Assembly (NCBI GenBank): GCA_002340985.1
Contig: DDNC01000008.1
Coordinates: 10,868-47,867 of the forward strand
Direction of reading: 5' to 3'
From: Firmicutes bacterium UBA2530
Lineage (GTDB): Bacteria; Bacillota; Clostridia; Tissierellales; Sedimentibacteraceae
Length of the DNA: 37,000 bases
The notes beneath the pieces were generated by a model. That model worked only from the letters and a program-made list of their open reading frames with translations, ran no database searches and had not been told where the DNA came from. The translations under genes and the position numbers were made by a program. Of this stretch, positions 1 through 7,381 are shown one piece after another; positions within the stretch are counted from its first letter, which is position 1; each line of letters opens with the position of its first letter.

Positions 1-192
1 CTCTTCCCAAGAGTTGCGGAGCTCATGAATGAGCAGGGAGTAGATGACGTGCTTATAATCGGCGGAGGAGTTATTCCCGATGAAGATATACCGGGATTAA
101 AAAATGCGGGAGTTGCAGAGATATTTACACCGGGAACTACAACGTTACAAATGATAGAATTCATAAAATCAAATTTGAAAAGAACTATATAA
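1..192 (+). CDS. methylmalonyl-CoA mutase, B12-binding C-terminal part (3' end only)
   Basis: The window opens inside this gene; only the last 63 residues are present, read in frame 1 and ending at TAA. The visible part contains LIIGGGVIPDEDIPGL followed by AEIFTPGTTT, which is the typical C-terminal end of the cobalamin-binding Rossmann-like domain of methylmalonyl-CoA mutase and related acyl-CoA mutases. The residues binding the B12 tail (DxHxxG) would lie upstream, outside the window. The gene is followed within a few bases by meaB and then by the epimerase, so methylmalonyl-CoA/succinyl-CoA interconversion is the likely role. I cannot tell whether this is a separate small subunit or the end of a single-chain mutase. 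Related mutases such as isobutyryl-CoA mutase share this domain; the epimerase neighbour favours methylmalonyl-CoA. Confidence 0.85.
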   Translation, partial: LFPRVAELMNEQGVDDVLIIGGGVIPDEDIPGLKNAGVAEIFTPGTTTLQMIEFIKSNLKRTI

Positions 193-204
193 CGAGTGGT
201 TGAT

Positions 205-1143
205 ATGAGAGAATTAATTCAGCGTATGCTGACCGGAGATAAGAGGTCCTGTGCGAAGCTTATAACAGCGGTGGAAAACAATACGGAAGAAGCAGAAAAA
301 ATATTGGGAGAGCTTCACTCTTATACCGGCAGGGCGCATGTTATAGGTATTACCGGACCACCCGGAGCCGGAAAGAGCACATTGACAGATAAAATTGCCA
401 AGGCTCTCGTGGACAGAGGCAAGAAGGTAGGCATTATTGCCATTGATCCTACCAGCCCATACTCGGGAGGCTCAATTTTGGGTGACAGGATACGTATGCA
501 GGATCTCGCTTTAAATCCCAGTGTATTCATAAGGAGCATGGGTACAAGAGGATATCTTGGAGGCCTTTCAAAATATACAAAAAACGCACTGAAAATCCTC
601 GATGCGGCGGGGTATGACTATATCATAATAGAAACCGTAGGTGTTGGGCAGTCTGAGGTAGATATCGTAAAGACTGCAGACACCATATTGATGGTAATGG
701 TCCCGGGGCTGGGTGATGACATTCAGTCAATTAAGGCAGGAATCATGGAAATAGGCGACATATTTGCCATAAACAAAAGCGATCTGTTCGGAGCGGACAG
801 GACCGCTACAGAAGTAAATATGATGCTTGATTTAAACGGTGTCATGGAAAGAAGACCGCCTGTCTTAAAGGTTATTGCATCAAAAAATGAAGGTATTGAT
901 GCCTTGGTGGATGAAATAGACAGTCATATGGATTATCTCAAGTCAGGCGGTATGCTTGAGGAGAGACGAAGAAGCAACCTGAAGCTTGAGGTTGTTGAGC
1001 TTATAGAAGCGGAGCTCAGAAAGATTGTGTTTTCATATGCGGCAATAGACAACAGGCTTGAAACTGAGGTTAATAAAGTACTGGGGAAAGAAAAGAATTT
1101 ATATGAAGTCAGGGATGAATTCCTGGAGACAATAAGAAATTAG
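205..1143 (+). CDS. meaB: MeaB/ArgK-type GTPase chaperone of methylmalonyl-CoA mutase
   Basis: G3E-family P-loop GTPase that protects B12-dependent acyl-CoA mutases and gates cofactor loading. Visible motifs: Walker A GPPGAGKST (about residues 51-59), the family block DPTSPYSGGS with GDRIRM (about 81-98), ETVGVGQSE (about 143-151) as the switch II/Walker B region, and the NKSD guanine-specificity motif (about 190-193). The length of 312 residues is normal. I chose ATG 205; an in-frame GTG at 196, only three bases after the mutase stop, is the alternative, and neither has a strong ribosome-binding site. The close spacing to the mutase suggests translational coupling. The order mutase, meaB, epimerase is a familiar propionate/succinate pathway arrangement. 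Confidence 0.93.
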   Translation: MRELIQRMLTGDKRSCAKLITAVENNTEEAEKILGELHSYTGRAHVIGITGPPGAGKSTLTDKIAKALVDRGKKVGIIAIDPTSPYSGGSILGDRIRMQDLALNPSVFIRSMGTRGYLGGLSKYTKNALKILDAAGYDYIIIETVGVGQSEVDIVKTADTILMVMVPGLGDDIQSIKAGIMEIGDIFAINKSDLFGADRTATEVNMMLDLNGVMERRPPVLKVIASKNEGIDALVDEIDSHMDYLKSGGMLEERRRSNLKLEVVELIEAELRKIVFSYAAIDNRLETEVNKVLGKEKNLYEVRDEFLETIRN

Positions 1144-1170
1144 CATGTCAAGAATTAAAAGGAGGCAGAA

Positions 1171-1572
1171 ATGGTATTAAAAATTGACCACATAGGCATT
1201 GCGGTTAACAGCATAGAAGATTCACTTAAATTTTATGAAAATGTGCTTGGACTTAAATCAGCCGGAACAGAAGTTGTAGCGGAGCAAAAGGTAAGAGTTG
1301 CATTCCTCCCAACAGGTGATTCGGAGGTTGAGCTGCTTGAAGCAACAGCAGAGGACAGCCCAATTGCCAAATATATAGCTAAAAATGGCGAAGGCGTTCA
1401 GCACATTGCATACAGAGTTGAAAACATCGAGGCAGCCATTGCCGAAATGAAGGCACAGGGAATGAGAATGATTGATGAAACACCTCGTTATGGAGCAGGC
1501 GGAGCTAAGATAGCATTCTGTCATCCGAAAAGCACAGGAGGAGTTTTAGTGGAGCTTTGCCAGAGAGATTAG
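1171..1572 (+). CDS. mce: methylmalonyl-CoA epimerase
   Basis: Vicinal-oxygen-chelate (VOC) protein of 133 residues that interconverts (R)- and (S)-methylmalonyl-CoA. The N-terminal DHIGIAV supplies a metal-ligand His; the second half has GEGVQHIAYRV and ends with VLVELCQ, which supplies the Glu ligand. These are the usual epimerase signatures at the usual spacing, and the length is typical. An AAAGGAGG ribosome-binding site precedes the ATG. It lies 27 bases after meaB and just before a strong terminator, so it is the last gene of the mutase operon. Other VOC proteins such as glyoxalase I look similar, but the genomic context makes the epimerase call secure. Confidence 0.93.
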   Translation: MVLKIDHIGIAVNSIEDSLKFYENVLGLKSAGTEVVAEQKVRVAFLPTGDSEVELLEATAEDSPIAKYIAKNGEGVQHIAYRVENIEAAIAEMKAQGMRMIDETPRYGAGGAKIAFCHPKSTGGVLVELCQRD

Positions 1573-1583
1573 CATTAAATATG

Positions 1584-1614
1584 AATGGTGCAGCGTGTGC
1601 TGCACCATTTTTTT
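1584..1614 (+). terminator. intrinsic terminator of the mutase-meaB-mce operon
   Basis: Perfect 11-bp inverted repeat AATGGTGCAGC / GCTGCACCATT with a GTGT loop, followed by a run of T, 12 bases after the mce stop codon. It also abuts the end of the convergent ABC permease gene. Confidence 0.9.
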
Positions 1615-2323
1615 ACAGTATGCGTGACATGAATTTTTTTATAAACAACACAATCCATATCAGGCATGACAACAGGCCAAGAGTGATTGAAAATACAGTT
1701 GCGCCGTCAATAATAATCTTCCCGATCCAAAAAGAAGGCAGAAAGGTTGAAAAATATGAATGAGGTGCCGGTGCGAACCAAACAAGTGGAAGTCCCAAAA
1801 GACTGACTCCCATCAGCTTTGATAATGCAAGCCCCTCAACACGGTTTCCGGCCGTCGATACAAGCATCATGAATAAAGCAATACCTTCAAGTGTGCTTAT
1901 GAACGAACAAGTCCATACAACGGCTGTGGGCAGGTTGGAAATATTCAGCCATCCTACAATAATAACGGTTGTCGTGAATGCCCACACCGAAGGAATACCA
2001 ATTCGTGCCGAAAGATATGAGTATCCTCCGGCAGGTGTGATTTGATAAAAAGCGCTTATTCCCTCGTCACATTCCTCGAGCATGAGGAAAGCAGATACCA
2101 TAGCTGTGAACATGGGCGTTAAGCAGATTAGCATACCATCAACAAGCCCGTACCACGGCAGCAGAGAAAAAGATAATTTATCCGATAGAATACCGTTTGC
2201 AAATGGTATTGTAAATTTAAAAATCATTCCGACCAACAGTGGGGCAGGCAACAGAACAAGCAGCATTCCATCTCTTGCAATCTGCCTTAGTCCTATTCTG
2301 AATAATTTAATTGTCTGCCTCAT
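1613..2323 (-). CDS. ABC transporter permease, drug-export type (second permease)
   Basis: Integral membrane protein of 236 residues with about six hydrophobic segments and no soluble domain. It is the last gene of a four-gene operon: TetR regulator, ATPase, permease, permease. Its ATG overlaps the stop of the preceding permease gene (ATGA), and a good GGAGGTGAT ribosome-binding site lies inside that upstream gene. Both permeases are 230-240 residues, and the set resembles the exporters annotated as fluoroquinolone or multidrug ABC exporters (Rv2686c-Rv2688c-like), a comparison made from memory. The substrate is unknown. Regulation is probably by the TetR protein acting on the operator at 4478-4500. 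Confidence 0.75.
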   Translation of the reverse strand: MRQTIKLFRIGLRQIARDGMLLVLLPAPLLVGMIFKFTIPFANGILSDKLSFSLLPWYGLVDGMLICLTPMFTAMVSAFLMLEECDEGISAFYQITPAGGYSYLSARIGIPSVWAFTTTVIIVGWLNISNLPTAVVWTCSFISTLEGIALFMMLVSTAGNRVEGLALSKLMGVSLLGLPLVWFAPAPHSYFSTFLPSFWIGKIIIDGATVFSITLGLLSCLIWIVLFIKKFMSRIL

Positions 2324-3021
2324 GCCTTATCACCTCCTTCCGTTTGCATGGCAGGAGGTATGCGCTTGTACGCCAGTAGGAGAGCAGCGAAAAACCATAG
2401 CAGAAGAACAGGCAATAACCATGCTTCTATATGGCTTGTTTTACCGATTGAATAATTAATAATGTGCCATAGGGCCATTCCGGGAAATACATCAAGAGCA
2501 GGGTGCCATATGCCGAATGCCGCCAATATCGGAGGAGTTGTAATGATGATTTCAAGCGGAGACACGAGTATCATATACTGATTAACGCTTTGGGCATAGG
2601 TTGCTACAATCAGCCCTATGACGGTAAATACCATGGAACCTACAAATGTGCTGAATGTCAGCATGGCATAATTTACATTATGCCTCAAGCTCGCGGTAAC
2701 AATAAGGTTTGCCGCTATGGTTGAAATAAGCGCAAGAGATATGGATTTTGATAAGATGTATTCTAAGCTACGGAGCGGCGATATTACCAAATACCTATGC
2801 AGACCCTCACCCTTTTCCAATAACCATATGCCACCGATAAAAAAGCTGCCGAGCATTGCCGGATCAGATAGTATAATAATGGCTGCAGCTGTTTTTTTAT
2901 ATTCCTGAGGACATACCAGCAGCAGTGCAATATATATCGCACTGAAAAAGGCGTAAAGAAAATAAAATCCATACTTTACCTGGAAGCGAATGTCGTTTAA
3001 AAGCGCTGAAATAAATCTCAT
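2320..3021 (-). CDS. ABC transporter permease, drug-export type (first permease)
   Basis: Hydrophobic protein of about 233 residues with six predicted membrane segments; the N-terminus (MRFISALLNDIRFQVKYG) is amphipathic, as is usual for ABC-2-like exporters. I chose ATG 3021 because GGAAGGTG lies seven bases upstream; a GTG three codons earlier is possible. The start overlaps the ATPase stop by four bases (ATGA), as does the next gene, so the three transporter genes are translationally coupled. It probably forms a heterodimeric membrane channel with the following permease. The family resemblance is to small paired permeases called fluoroquinolone exporters; this is a resemblance only, and the substrate cannot be read from the sequence. 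Confidence 0.75.
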   Translation of the reverse strand: MRFISALLNDIRFQVKYGFYFLYAFFSAIYIALLLVCPQEYKKTAAAIIILSDPAMLGSFFIGGIWLLEKGEGLHRYLVISPLRSLEYILSKSISLALISTIAANLIVTASLRHNVNYAMLTFSTFVGSMVFTVIGLIVATYAQSVNQYMILVSPLEIIITTPPILAAFGIWHPALDVFPGMALWHIINYSIGKTSHIEAWLLPVLLLWFFAALLLAYKRIPPAMQTEGGDKA

Positions 3022-3872
3022 TGTAAACACCTTCCGGTAAGTCTTATAAAGACATCTTCTAAGGACTGTTCTTCAGAATGAATACTTTTCAGTGTTCCGT
3101 CTCTTAACGCAAGCTGAAATTCGGAGGATTTTCCCAATTCAGAAATCAAGCAATCCATTTCTGTTTCTTTCCCGTTCATAACAATACGAAAATGCACACG
3201 TGTATTTGCGTCTGTATTGCGCAATTCTTGAGGAGTGTTCATGGCTTTTATCCTGCCGTCAACAATAAAAGCAACACGGTCGCAGAGCTCTTCTGCATCA
3301 TGCATATTGTGTGTTGTCAGGATTATAGTTTTCCCCATCTTTTTTTGTTCTGCAATTATATTCTTCAATATCCTTGCATTGGCTGGATCCAAGCCGCTTG
3401 TCGGCTCATCCAGAAAAATCAGCTGCGGATTATGCAGCAGGCATCGCACAAAGCTCAGCCGCATTTTCATTCCCTTTGAAAAGCTCCCCACTTTTTTATG
3501 AGCATCATTGTGAAGCCCGACTTTCTCCATCAATGCCATGGGGTCCGCTGTTTCAGAGGAATACAAAGAAGCAAAATATTTCAAATTTTCGATAGCGGTG
3601 AATTTGTTATAGAAGTTGGGAAATTCAAAATCAACGCCAATTTTCTCATAATAATCGCCGGTTCTGTTCTTTACCTCGTCACCGAATACGCGCACAGTTC
3701 CGCTGTAGTCCCGGAGAACACCTGTCAAAATTTTCTGCATTGTGCTTTTCCCAGCACCGGAGGGACCTAAAAAACCAAATATTTCGCCCTGCTTCACGTT
3801 AAACGTAATTTCATTTATGGTATTGTTTTTTGCGGAGGGATACCTAAAAGATACATTATGAACGCTAATCAT
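3018..3872 (-). CDS. ABC exporter ATP-binding protein
   Basis: ATPase of about 284 residues powering the two downstream permeases. Walker A is GPSGAGKST (about 36-44), the signature is SFSKGMKMRLSF, Walker B with the catalytic Glu is LIFLDEPTSGLD, and the switch His is in TTHNMHDAEEL. The degenerate signature (SKGMKMR instead of SGGQ) is typical of drug- and antibiotic-export ATPases. A C-terminal extension of about 60 residues follows the nucleotide-binding domain. I chose ATG 3872, which overlaps the regulator gene by eight bases; a GTG at 3881 is the alternative. It is co-transcribed with the TetR gene upstream. Confidence 0.85.
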   Translation of the reverse strand: MISVHNVSFRYPSAKNNTINEITFNVKQGEIFGFLGPSGAGKSTMQKILTGVLRDYSGTVRVFGDEVKNRTGDYYEKIGVDFEFPNFYNKFTAIENLKYFASLYSSETADPMALMEKVGLHNDAHKKVGSFSKGMKMRLSFVRCLLHNPQLIFLDEPTSGLDPANARILKNIIAEQKKMGKTIILTTHNMHDAEELCDRVAFIVDGRIKAMNTPQELRNTDANTRVHFRIVMNGKETEMDCLISELGKSSEFQLALRDGTLKSIHSEEQSLEDVFIRLTGRCLQ

Positions 3873-4458
3873 TACTATCACTCACAATCTCATTGATTAC
3901 ACCATTTAGCAGGATTTCCATTACATCTGCGTTGTCACTGTTGTTATTCTGTAAATTGAAAAAAGTTATTGCAAGTATCTGCAATGTTCTCGCAGCAAGC
4001 TCCAAATCGCATTTGAATATAACGCCGTATTCCGTTAACTTTGCAAGCTCATGTTTGTCGTCAACTGTATGTGCATCGATAACCTCTTTCGGCAGCTTGC
4101 GGAAAAGGTAATTTGTTGTTTCGGCATCCTGCTGCATGAGCAGTGGGTATTTACGTATCTCTCTGAACGAAAAAAGAATAACCTGTTTTGTGAGTTCTCT
4201 CGGCGAGAGCAAAGAATTTTCTTTCAAGAAAATGTCCAGGCTTTCCCATATATTTTTTTGCAAATTCCCCAAAATATCCATATATAAGTGTTCCTTGCTG
4301 CTGTAAAAGGCATAGAATGAACCTTTTGCAATACCGGCAGCCTTCACCAGATCATCCACCGTTACCTTTCTGATTCCATGCAGGGAAAAAAGGCGTTCTC
4401 CCTCGGATAAAAGTTTTTCCTGTATAATTGATTTTTCGTTTTCACTAAATTTTGGCAT
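3865..4458 (-). CDS. TetR/AcrR-family transcriptional repressor
   Basis: Protein of 197 residues with an N-terminal TetR helix-turn-helix: VTVDDLVKAAGIAKGSFY followed by YSSKEHLY is the classic recognition-helix block. The C-terminal ligand-binding domain is divergent, as is normal in this family. The start is set by TGGAGGATAGCG immediately before ATG 4458; the longer in-frame ATG at 4476 lies inside the leader, next to the operator. It is the first gene of the operon, so it most likely represses its own transcription and that of the transporter through the palindrome at 4478-4500. The inducer is probably a transported compound (inference). Confidence 0.9.
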   Translation of the reverse strand: MPKFSENEKSIIQEKLLSEGERLFSLHGIRKVTVDDLVKAAGIAKGSFYAFYSSKEHLYMDILGNLQKNIWESLDIFLKENSLLSPRELTKQVILFSFREIRKYPLLMQQDAETTNYLFRKLPKEVIDAHTVDDKHELAKLTEYGVIFKCDLELAARTLQILAITFFNLQNNNSDNADVMEILLNGVINEIVSDSND

Positions 4459-4477
4459 CGCTATCCTCCAATCCATA

Positions 4478-4500
4478 TGACCAATTATCTATTTTGGTCA
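4478..4500. promoter_or_regulatory. TetR operator palindrome
   Basis: Perfect 7-bp inverted repeat TGACCAA / TTGGTCA with a 9-base spacer. It begins six bases downstream of a consensus -10 box and so covers the expected transcription start of the tetR-ABC operon. Size and position fit an autorepressor site. Confidence 0.8.
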
Positions 4501-4505
4501 CTTAG

Positions 4506-4534
4506 ATTATATTGTGAAAGATAAAGAATGTCAA
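4506..4534 (-). promoter_or_regulatory. consensus sigma-A promoter of the tetR-ABC operon
   Basis: On the minus strand a perfect -35 TTGACA (4534-4529) and a perfect -10 TATAAT (4511-4506) are separated by exactly 17 bases. A fully consensus promoter next to a repressor palindrome suggests a strong, tightly repressed operon. Confidence 0.9.
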
Positions 4535-4577
4535 TATAAGTTATAAAATAAAAAATGAGAGAGGATTGCCGGCAATA

Positions 4578-4616
4578 AAATAAAGATACCGTTCATAAGA
4601 AACGATATCTTTATTT
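4578..4616 (-). terminator. terminator after the GntP permease operon
   Basis: 16-base arms AAATAAAGATACCGTT / AACGATATCTTTATTT with one mismatch and a seven-base loop. Read leftward it is followed by TTTATTTTATT, and it lies about 75 bases beyond the stop of the permease gene. Confidence 0.7.
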
Positions 4617-4691
4617 ACACCTTAAATGGCAGCTGCAGGAATTTTGTTTTTATTCTTTAATGCAGACTGCTATTAAATTCAGTAATACAAT

Positions 4692-6035
4692 CTAAAACAT
4701 CACCATGCAGAATGCAGTGGCAAAGATGGTTGTAATTAACGGAACAATAACACTGCATACAAATACGTGCTTATATGCTGACTTGTGGTTGAGACCCAAA
4801 ACAGCCAGCATGAGGAAAAGTCCAGGAGAGTGAGGCAGAGTGTCCAGCGCACCGGCGGAAATGCTTGTCAAACGGTGCAATACGTTCAAATTGGCACCTG
4901 AACTGATAAAACTTTCAGCCAGTGATTCATACATTATCTTAAGTCCGCCTGAGGATGAACCGGTAATTGCGGATACTACCATTGTGGAAAGAGTTCCTCT
5001 TACATATGTATTTAGGTCCAAATGAAGCACCCATTCTATTATGCTTGCATAAGCAGCAGAATTCTGAACAACTGTGCCGAATGCTACAACTCCGGCAAGC
5101 CCGCCTATACCGCTGATTCCTCCCTCAAGGCCTGTGGAAATCATCTTCTTCATGTCCTTGCCCTTGAATTTATCTAAATTGAGGATAAAGGTCAGGCATG
5201 CCCCAACAAGCATTGCCATTGTTGCAAGCATAGTTGAGCTTTTTATTAAGCCGTTGCCTACGAATCTGCTGCCGATTATAATAATGAGAACCAGCGTAAT
5301 CATCGGGACAAATGCCTTCCATACTGCAGGCAGTGTGCTTCTGTCTTTTATTTCAAAAACATCTGAGCCCGCTGACATTGATTCCGGATATGTCCATTGT
5401 TCTCCATTTTTCTTTGCTGCCTTTTCTGAGAAGTTCATGTACAGCATACACATTGCAAACATTGCAATGGAGCAGATGATACCCATTACCGGCGCAGAAG
5501 TAAGAGTAGTGCCAAGATACTGTGTAGGTATAACATTTGCAAGTGAAGGTGTGCCGGGCAAGCTTGTCATAGTGTAGGTAGCGGATCCCGTAATCAGGCA
5601 GGCCATTGTCAGGTGACGAGGTATTCCTGCTTCTTTAAATAATAAAAACATAATTGGTGCAACTGCGTAAACTACAACAAACAAGCTCACACCACCGTAA
5701 GTGAGAACACTTATAATCAATGTGGAAACAAGCAGTACTCTTTTTCTACCGAACCAGTCTATAAACTGGTAGCCTATGGATGTGGCACATCCTGATGTAT
5801 TCATAAGCTCGGCGTAAAGGCTTGAGCTGGCGAAAAGCAGGAAGTAGCTCATATACGCACCTGTATATCCGTTCATATAATGAGTGGCAAATCCATCCCA
5901 CACATTAATACCGTTTGTCAATATTACCACCAACGATGCAAGCAGTGTCAGGGGAAGTGCTCCCAAGCCCCTGTATGCCCCAACAATAAGAACCGCAACA
6001 GAAATAATAAGACCAAGAATAGCAATAGTACTCAT
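4692..6035 (-). CDS. GntP-family organic acid permease
   Basis: Polytopic membrane protein of 447 residues, hydrophobic throughout with about twelve segments, resembling the gluconate:H+ symporter (GntP) family of hydroxy-acid and short-chain acid carriers. Family-like blocks include the small-residue stretch TGSATYTMTSLPGTPSLANVIPTQYLG and, near the end, AITGSSSGGLKI and GALDTLPHSPG. A strong AAAGGAG ribosome-binding site lies before the ATG. It is the second gene of a minus-strand unit with the PanE-like reductase (33-base gap) and is driven by a sigma-54-type promoter at 7143-7158. The context suggests it imports the substrate, probably a hydroxy or keto acid, of the neighbouring BKACE pathway. 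The exact substrate is unknown. Confidence 0.82.
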   Translation of the reverse strand: MSTIAILGLIISVAVLIVGAYRGLGALPLTLLASLVVILTNGINVWDGFATHYMNGYTGAYMSYFLLFASSSLYAELMNTSGCATSIGYQFIDWFGRKRVLLVSTLIISVLTYGGVSLFVVVYAVAPIMFLLFKEAGIPRHLTMACLITGSATYTMTSLPGTPSLANVIPTQYLGTTLTSAPVMGIICSIAMFAMCMLYMNFSEKAAKKNGEQWTYPESMSAGSDVFEIKDRSTLPAVWKAFVPMITLVLIIIIGSRFVGNGLIKSSTMLATMAMLVGACLTFILNLDKFKGKDMKKMISTGLEGGISGIGGLAGVVAFGTVVQNSAAYASIIEWVLHLDLNTYVRGTLSTMVVSAITGSSSGGLKIMYESLAESFISSGANLNVLHRLTSISAGALDTLPHSPGLFLMLAVLGLNHKSAYKHVFVCSVIVPLITTIFATAFCMVMF

Positions 6036-6068
6036 ATTTTTTCTCCTTTAATTATCTAATTATTATAA

Positions 6069-7097
6069 CTAATTTTGCATTTCAGGTATATCAAAAAATT
6101 TAAGATTATCCATGTTTAACGGAAGCTCGTTATTTTCTATTCCCTTGACGATTCTAACTACCATGTCATTGAATGGAGTTTTTACTCCGTACTTTTTACC
6201 TTGCTCAACCACAAGACCGTTAATCATATCCACTTCGGTTTTCTTACCTTTTTCAAGGTCCTGAAGCATGCTTGCTTTGGCAGTTCTTTTATCTGCATAG
6301 AATTTATTGAAGCATTTCTGAGAAAGCTCGAACTCTTTATTGGTGGAAACCTTGCCGAAATCACGCATATCCATGCCCATTGACGGCTCAAATTTGATGC
6401 CTGTCTTTTCGCATATATCCACAATTTCCTTTGCTATGTAGCTCAGGCATGCACTTGCCTTCGGATTGTCGAGAACGTCGCCGAACACGGAGCCCGTAGC
6501 TGCTGACATACCGCTCATACAGCTGTTGTATATTAATTTAGACCATCGTGCTCCCATTAAATTATCAACAATTGTAACAGGTCCCATATGCTCAAGTACA
6601 GCTGCAACCTTTTTAATTCTTTCGGTAATCTGGCCGTTTATTTCTCCTATATCAAATAATATATCTCCTGAGGATACATCCTGAGTTACCTCAGAAATTC
6701 CTGGGCTAATAAAGGTTGCTCCCCAAAGAACAGTACCGCCTACAGTTCTGTCGCTTCCGACATACTCTGATACGCTGTACTCGGGAACTCCGTTCTGCAG
6801 TGTGCACACTATGCTTTCACTGCCGAGATGTTTTTTTAGATGAGGAAGAGCCTCGAGATTTGCCGTCTGCTTCGTAAATAAAAACACAACGTCATATATT
6901 CCCTCCATTTTATCAGGTGTAATAGCCTTCACAGGTACAGTGAACTCCGCACATCCGATTATCTGAGCTCCCTTTTCATTCATAGCGTTCACATGATCCA
7001 GGTAGCTGTCGATCATTTCAACCTCCTGACCATTCTTGGTCAGATATGCGCCAAGTACAGTTCCCATAGCACCACAGCCATAAATTGCAACTTTCAT
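6069..7097 (-). CDS. PanE/ApbA-family NAD(P)-dependent reductase (2-dehydropantoate 2-reductase-like)
   Basis: Rossmann-fold protein of 342 residues. The N-terminal dinucleotide motif is GCGAMG (7-12). The substrate-side motifs of ketopantoate reductases are present: LQNGVPE (100-106), a catalytic-type Lys in WSKLIYN (Lys187), and the C-terminal block SMLQDLEKGKKTEVD followed by NGLVVEQGKK. A clear CAGGAGG ribosome-binding site precedes the ATG. The gene is transcribed with a GntP permease and divergently from a beta-keto acid cleavage enzyme under sigma-54 promoters, so it more likely oxidises or reduces a hydroxy/keto acid in that pathway than serves pantothenate synthesis. I cannot exclude true PanE activity. 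Confidence 0.85.
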   Translation of the reverse strand: MKVAIYGCGAMGTVLGAYLTKNGQEVEMIDSYLDHVNAMNEKGAQIIGCAEFTVPVKAITPDKMEGIYDVVFLFTKQTANLEALPHLKKHLGSESIVCTLQNGVPEYSVSEYVGSDRTVGGTVLWGATFISPGISEVTQDVSSGDILFDIGEINGQITERIKKVAAVLEHMGPVTIVDNLMGARWSKLIYNSCMSGMSAATGSVFGDVLDNPKASACLSYIAKEIVDICEKTGIKFEPSMGMDMRDFGKVSTNKEFELSQKCFNKFYADKRTAKASMLQDLEKGKKTEVDMINGLVVEQGKKYGVKTPFNDMVVRIVKGIENNELPLNMDNLKFFDIPEMQN

Positions 7098-7142
7098 TAA
7101 AATTTCCTCCTGTTTTTTAGATTTGAATACAATTCAATATAC

Positions 7143-7158
7143 TGCAATTAACATGCCA
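7143..7158 (-). promoter_or_regulatory. sigma-54 (-24/-12) promoter for the reductase-permease unit
   Basis: The minus strand reads TGGCATGTTAATTGCA: the -24 GG and -12 GC are ten bases apart, with one deviation from TGGCAC-N5-TTGCA. It lies about 45 bases before the reductase ATG and faces away from the other -24/-12 site at 7322. Confidence 0.82.
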
Positions 7159-7208
7159 ATGGGAAATATGGCTAAATAGCTTGAATTTTGCGATACTCAC
7201 TGAAATAC

Positions 7209-7236
7209 TGTAGATGTTTTAATCGATACATCTACA
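7209..7236. promoter_or_regulatory. candidate upstream activator site between divergent sigma-54 promoters
   Basis: Perfect 9-bp inverted repeat TGTAGATGT / ACATCTACA with a ten-base spacer. It lies roughly 50 to 90 bases behind both -24/-12 promoters, the usual position for an enhancer-binding protein. The likely binder is the PAS/sigma-54 activator encoded at 8855 (inference). Confidence 0.7.
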
Positions 7237-7321
7237 TAAAATGATTAAAATCTCCACATGTGTGAAATGGGGATAAAGATGCTTTTGCTAAAAACCTGCT
7301 GAAATGCAGGAATGTTTTAGT

Positions 7322-7337
7322 TGGCACAATTATTGCT
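7322..7337 (+). promoter_or_regulatory. sigma-54 (-24/-12) promoter for the BKACE-MaoC unit
   Basis: TGGCACAATTATTGCT matches the TGGCAC-N5-TTGC consensus exactly, with ten bases between GG and GC. It lies 44 bases before the BKACE ATG. A short CCTGC/GCAGG hairpin (7295-7310) sits just upstream. Confidence 0.9.
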
Positions 7338-7381
7338 CATTACAGGGTAAAGCAATATAAATTTTAATTGGAGGTAAATTA

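Noticed and set aside
1557..1763. Plus-strand open frame after mce
   Set aside because: It runs through the terminator hairpin and is antisense to the ABC permease gene.
5074..5577. Plus-strand open frame of 167 codons inside the GntP permease gene
   Set aside because: Antisense of a membrane-protein gene with no ribosome-binding site or recognisable domain.
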